Assembly (NCBI GenBank): GCA_035236585.1
Contig: CP141139.1
Location: 18,430,990-18,494,989 of the forward strand
Length of the DNA stretch: 64,000 bases
Source of the DNA: Warburgia ugandensis
Taxonomy: Eukaryota > Streptophyta > Magnoliopsida > Canellales > Canellaceae
Reading direction: 5' to 3'
Below the pieces are notes generated by a model, which saw only the letters and a list, made by a program, of their open reading frames with translations, searched no databases and was not told the origin of the DNA. The position numbers and the translations under genes were made by a program. Shown here piece by piece: positions 59,161 to 64,000 of this stretch (position 1 is the first letter of the stretch; each line of letters begins with the position of its first letter).

Positions 59161-60640
59161 ACTGACATCTAAGGGTTTTCTTCGAAATAGCAATAATAGT
59201 GTTGAAGAGACGAAACAACCATACATTAATAACTGAAAGTGCCCTCATGCCGCGGAAATTTACTGCCCAAATGTAATTTTGTGATGCTCATAACCTACAC
59301 ACAACGAGGTGCACGTGATGACTTCTTAGGGCTAGTACTAGAGTCTGTGATTTTGGTCTTTTAACAACAAAGCTCAGTTGGCATAACAGTCCTTCAACTT
59401 AAGTTCTCAAATCACCGTCCTAGCCTTCTTCTCTCTCTCTCTCTCTCTCTCGTTTGCACCCAAAAATCGGTGAACAACTGAAGCAACCGACGCAAAACTA
59501 GATTCTTGTTCAATGTTATTTTTTTTTTCAACATTGACAAGAAGGCAAAGTTATGTTCTGGTTTGGTTTTGCAGAAAAGGATAAGCTTTTGTTCAAGTTT
59601 TTAGGTTTGATTTGGTCGGTGGAAGTGAGACAGTTGCAATATGGCCTAAGTGGGTCGGAGGCAATAGAACTTGGTGAATTGGTGGCTGCATTTCAAATTA
59701 GGATTGCTTGTTAGGAATAAATTTTGAAATATGTTGGTGAAGGGAGAGGTTGGAAGTATGGAGAAAGAGGATTTTTCACATGTGAAAGAAGGAAGATGAG
59801 CTTTTAGACTCTGTGGGTTAGATACCACAATGCAATTTCAATTTCTCCTTCCCATTACATGATTTAAATAAATAACATAATTGCATTTTGGTTTTCTTGC
59901 AGAAAATTGCTTCTTAAAGTTGAAAATTCATTTTCATTTGTCTCGCTTTTAATATGAAAAAAGAATATATTTGGATATGCCATTTTGCGAAATAGCATTG
60001 AAAAGAAAGAAAAGATTCTCCTCGAAAGAGCTTTTTTTGTTTCCTTATCCTTTATGCATCTTTTGTTGGAATTTAAAGGCACATAATAAGGTTTCAGGTG
60101 TACCTACTGTGCAAGTGGTTTCAGGCCCTAATTTCCAATTAATTTGTATATTGCGTTGTCTAATTTCATATGAAATCAAGTTCTATCTATAGACTGTGGT
60201 GATTAATTGCAGTCTTTACTTACAAAACTTTTATATACCCCTTTGTACTAATACTGCTCCTTCTTTTGGAGTTTTATCATACGTTTATTGAAGGAGTCCA
60301 TGCTCATGATAATTTAAATAATTCATTTTAGCTATTTTGCAGTAAATGAGGTTTGACCCAAAAATCACATACATTGCATGATTGTACTATTGCTTCTTTT
60401 GAGTTCTAAAATCAATGATAGAAAAATTAATGGTATTAAAATTAACTTAAAAAATATAAATATTTAGATCATTTAAAATATCTAATTTTTGATATATGAC
60501 TCATTTATAGCAAGATGCTTAGGATGAAAGATATTATTACTTAAAAAGTAGACAACGCATGTACTTTTACCATTATACACACACGTGCGCACACACACAA
60601 ACAAGTGCAATACAATGTGACATTCGCTATTTATTGTTAT
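59161..60640. other. Non-coding DNA without a recognised gene
   Basis: A short CT tract lies at 59,429-59,451. Frames at 59,646-59,828 and 59,864-60,082 (minus) show no domain. Confidence 0.45.
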
Positions 60641-60756
60641 CCTCATTTTTTTTGAGTTTTTAAAGGTTCCTCTCTTTTTTATTAATTATAAATTCCTAGA
60701 ATTTTTCTCTCTAACCTTTCATACTTATATTCTCTCTCTAACCATGAAAGCCTTCC

Positions 60757-60812
60757 AAAGCAATGGCACAACAAGTAGTCTCTTGCTTAGGTGACCAAGG
60801 TTCGAGGCTGTG
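60757..60812 (+). mobile_element. tRNA-derived SINE head-like segment
   Basis: The A-box-like AATGGCACAACAAGTAGT is followed by TCTTGCTTAGGTGACCAA and a B-box-like GGTTCGAGGCT at about 60,797, with tRNA-like spacing, then a GTGTGT tract. It is not an intact tRNA gene, because no cloverleaf 3' half follows. Confidence 0.55.
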
Positions 60813-61229
60813 CACAAGTGTGCGTGTGTGTGTCTACCTTTCAAAAATGTTAGTTATTCTTTTATTATAATATTAAGCTACAATGTTTATTTTTCACATA
60901 AGTAGGCCCCACTTGAATCCTTAAAATCCCTCTTTCTCTCCTACTTATCCAATTTATCTTCTTCTAATCCAAAATTATCTATTTCTCCTTAACCTATCTT
61001 AGCATATCATTTTTAAATTGGCTATTAAACTTCATCCTTTATGATCAAAAGTATCTATCTAATAGTCTATATTAACATAAACAAATAATATATACTAACT
61101 TTTTCTCTCTCCTAAGACATTTTCTTTGAGTACTTAAAACCCTATTTTTCCTTATAAGTTTTTCACCCAACTCTCTTTTATTTTGCCAATGCTACTTTGT
61201 CATTTGTCTTTATCCTCCTGTTTTTAAAG

Positions 61230-61231
<2 letters not shown>

Positions 61232-61274
<43 letters not shown>
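61232..61274. repeat. CT microsatellite
   Basis: An uninterrupted TC run inside one unit of the dispersed repeat field, at the place where other units have a short CTC-rich segment. Confidence 0.97.
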
Positions 61275-61276
<2 letters not shown>

Positions 61277-62997
61277 ACCATAAGTTCCTACAATCTTTCT
61301 CTTTTAAACCTTTCTTATTTATCTTCTCCTAATTAGCCATCCTTATATTATAAGCTCTCTAATGCTTTTTTTTTTTTTCATAAGTATATTCCATTCCTTA
61401 AAATCTCTCCCTACTAATCCTAAAATCTTAATTTCTCTTTAATCTATTCTATTATATTGTATCATTTTCATCCATCTAATAGTAAATACTAATTAAGCAA
61501 ATAAATCTCTATATTAATGTAAACAAAGAAACTTGAACCTCATGGTAAATGTCACCACTTAATGTAAACAAATAATCTCTCTCTCCTAAGATATTTTTCT
61601 TCTAACACTTAAAACCTTAATTTTTCTTATGTCATGAACATCATATTTAAGAATTTTAATTATTTTAGTATCTTTTCTCATCAACCCCAATCATTACCTC
61701 AGTTCCTTACTAATATATATCTAATATATACCAATGCAATATAGTTTTCCACCCAATTCTCTCTTCTTTTGATATGTGATAGTTTTGTCATTTAATTAAT
61801 TTTCTTTTTTGAGCTTATATAAGAATTTATAATTAATTGTATTTAATCCTAGTTGGACAAATGGTCCTATAGATGATTTACCTCTCATTTTAGCTACATG
61901 TCAATTTCTTGAATCTCACTCATCTCTAACCTTTTTCTAAAATCTCTTCATATTTCATCCTCTTAAATTGATAATCAAACTTCATCTTAATAATCAAAGT
62001 TGCCCATCTAATCTACATTCATGTAAATAAATAAATCTCTATATTAAAGCAAACAAGTAATTTATATATTTTTAATTTTTAATTAATGTTATTGTATCTT
62101 ACCTTATTATTTGGATAAATGAGCTCAAGAGGATTTACCTTTGTTTTTCAGCTACATATCAATTCCTTTTATCTCTCTTCATCTCTAAAATTTTCTAAAA
62201 TTTCTTTGTAGACTTCATCTTTGTCCTTTTTTTTGAGTTTTTAAAATTTTTTGTCTCTTTTTTTTGCCACAAACCCTTGAGTCTCTCTCTAACCAATCCT
62301 ACTTTTTTTTTTTTTTTTTTCTAATTATAATTTTATTCTATGATATAATCTTATAAAATTAACTTAATATAAGTGAATAAGCAAAAATAATTTATCTCTA
62401 TTCCTTCTTCTTTCTTTCTTTTTCAAGATTTTATTCTCTCTTTCTTGGATATGATAAACTAAGGCTCTTAACTAGGCTCTAAAGTGAAAGTCCTCTCAAT
62501 CACCAAATGTCCCATTTAACCCCATATTCTTGTTAACTATCGTTAACTAGAAAAGTGCACTAATCATTACTTGGTTTAAATGAGACACATGACATCTTGA
62601 GGGGGAACCTCATGTTTAAGGCCTGGTTAAAGAACCCTGGTATATCACTTCCCTATCCATTGCATACTGAAGAAATAAATTTCTTCACCTAGCTCTCTAT
62701 TATATAAATTTATTCGTTCAACTCTCTATTATTTTGCCCCACAGCAAGTTTGTTATTTATCTTTATCCTCTTTTTTTATTTTTTAAAGGTTTTTTTTTTT
62801 TTAACTACCACAAATTCTAAAATCTTTCTCTCTATAACCATTACTATTTATCTTCTTTTATTTTTTTACTTATCCTCATATTATAATATTAAGCTACGAT
62901 ATTTGTGTTTCTCTCTAACCTTTTCTATTTATATTCTTCTAATTCTAAATTTTATCTATTGTATAATCATATACAATTAATTGACTAAGGGAATGAG

Positions 62998-63002
<5 letters not shown>

Positions 63003-63085
<83 letters not shown>
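63003..63085. repeat. Compound microsatellite (TC)n(AT)n
   Basis: A TC run (63,003-63,065) joined directly to an AT run (63,066-63,085), the same arrangement as at 6,671-6,763. Confidence 0.97.
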
Positions 63086-64000
63086 TGATATATATTGATA
63101 TAAACAAAGAAATCTTAAGAGAAAAGAAATATGTCTCAAATAGGGAACCTTATGTTAATGATCCAAGTCATCCAATGATCTAAGTTGTCTATCTAATAGT
63201 ATATATTAATATAAACAAAGCTCAGAGAAAAAAAATCCTCTATAAGTTGTGTACATGACTTAGCTAATTTTCTTATTTTTTGTATTAGACGTAAGTATTA
63301 AGTATTTTTGGATTAATAATATAATTTTTTGTCTATTATATTGCATACATACAAACAAATTAACTTCAAATCTACTATATACTACAACAAGATAATTTTT
63401 TCGAACTCTCAAATGTTTTATCATGTGACACATTTTCCATTTATCTTTATCCTTATTTTATGAGTTTTAAAAGTTTTTATCTCATTTTTTATCTGGAATT
63501 CCTAAAATCTCTCTCCCTTTAACATATCCTATTTATAGTCATCTAATAAATTAATCTTGATCTATGATATACTCTTATGCAATTAGATAAATATAAGTGA
63601 AAAAGAAAATAAGTAATTTATCTTTATCCTCATTTTTATTGAGTTCTCAACTATTTATTCCCTTTTTCATATCATAAATCTATAAAATCTCTCTCTAACG
63701 CTTCTTATTTATGTTCTTCAAACTTTTATCCTCAACATTAATCTCGAATGCTTTCTTGTTGCATAAATAGACACTACTTGCACCCATAAAATTATTCTTT
63801 CTCTATGTAACCTATCATATTTATATTCTTCTAATTCTAATTTTCCTCTACGATACAAATCTTATATAATTAGTTGAATAAAAAACTAAACCTAGGTAAT
63901 AAACAAGTAAATATCACCATTTTTCTTTGTAGAAACACATCCAACTCTTTATTACTATGAGATGCATCACTTTTCCAATTTATCTTCTTCAACACCCCCC

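Larger units (their letters stand above)
60640..63900 (+). repeat. Array-like field of diverged dispersed repeats
   Basis: A block with the order TATCCTCATTTTT, GAGTTTTTAAAGG, a CTC-rich part, AAATTCCTAAAATCTCTCTCTAACC, TATTTAT.TTCTTCTAATTC recurs at about 60,640, 61,208, 62,218, 62,765, 63,449 and 63,629. A second block (AAACTTCATC...ATCAAA.GT..CCATCTAAT, then ATATTAATRTAAACAAA) recurs at about 61,027, 61,490, 61,975 and 63,170. The same second block appears in reverse at 9.9-10.6 kb. No protein coding was found. The field continues past the window end. Confidence 0.7.

Noticed and set aside
59380-59425. tRNA-like segment AGCTCAGTTGGCATAACAG with a later GTTCTCAAATC
   Set aside because: The A-box resembles a tRNA, but the B box is poor and no cloverleaf can be drawn, so I do not call a tRNA gene or SINE.

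Overview
The window is plant nuclear DNA, almost certainly from an angiosperm with a repeat-rich genome. The indicators are Au-type SINEs, plant Ty3/gypsy and Ty1/copia remnants, a MULE transposase remnant, L1-type LINE ends, a caulimovirid endogenous pararetrovirus, a pentatricopeptide (PPR) gene fragment and a plant RING-H2 gene of the BRH1/RHA type. The sequence is AT-rich with long CT/GA and AT microsatellites. I could not identify the species. Nothing bacterial, organellar or CRISPR-like was seen.

Layout. 1-6619: decayed endogenous pararetrovirus on the + strand (movement/coat-protein side, zinc-knuckle debris, aspartic protease, reverse transcriptase, RNase H, then a second downstream ORF), ending near a (TC)n(AT)n microsatellite. 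7.7-8.06 kb: 3' end of an L1-type LINE (minus). 9.9-10.6 kb: a diverged repeat whose relatives, in the opposite orientation, fill 60.6-64.0 kb. 11.3-28.8 kb: a nest of long (about 2.5-3.1 kb) Ty3/gypsy LTRs. One is still joined to its polypurine tract and integrase remnants (15,546-20,143). Solo LTR A (20,144-25,674) is split by solo LTR B (22,470-24,971, 5-bp target duplication TTATG). Solo LTR C (25,763-28,759, target duplication CTATC) lies beside a LINE reverse transcriptase remnant. 29.8-30.4 kb: a degenerate tandem array of roughly 30-bp units. 31.5-39.2 kb: the most gene-like part, with an intact single-exon RING-H2 E3 ligase gene (34,972-35,505, minus) among five Au-like SINEs and one palindromic MITE-like element. 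42-45.7 kb: Ty1/copia and MULE transposase remnants (minus). 52.1-55.9 kb: another long gypsy-type LTR. 57.6-59.2 kb: a LINE 3' end, a broken PPR fragment and a promoter/leader-like stretch.

Only the RING-H2 gene looks functional. Everything else that codes is a relic with stops and frameshifts. The clearest structural results are the nested LTR stratigraphy with exact target duplications, and a hairpin kept at the same place in six divergent LTRs although its sequence differs. I read the sequence by eye, so repeat boundaries without target duplications are approximate.
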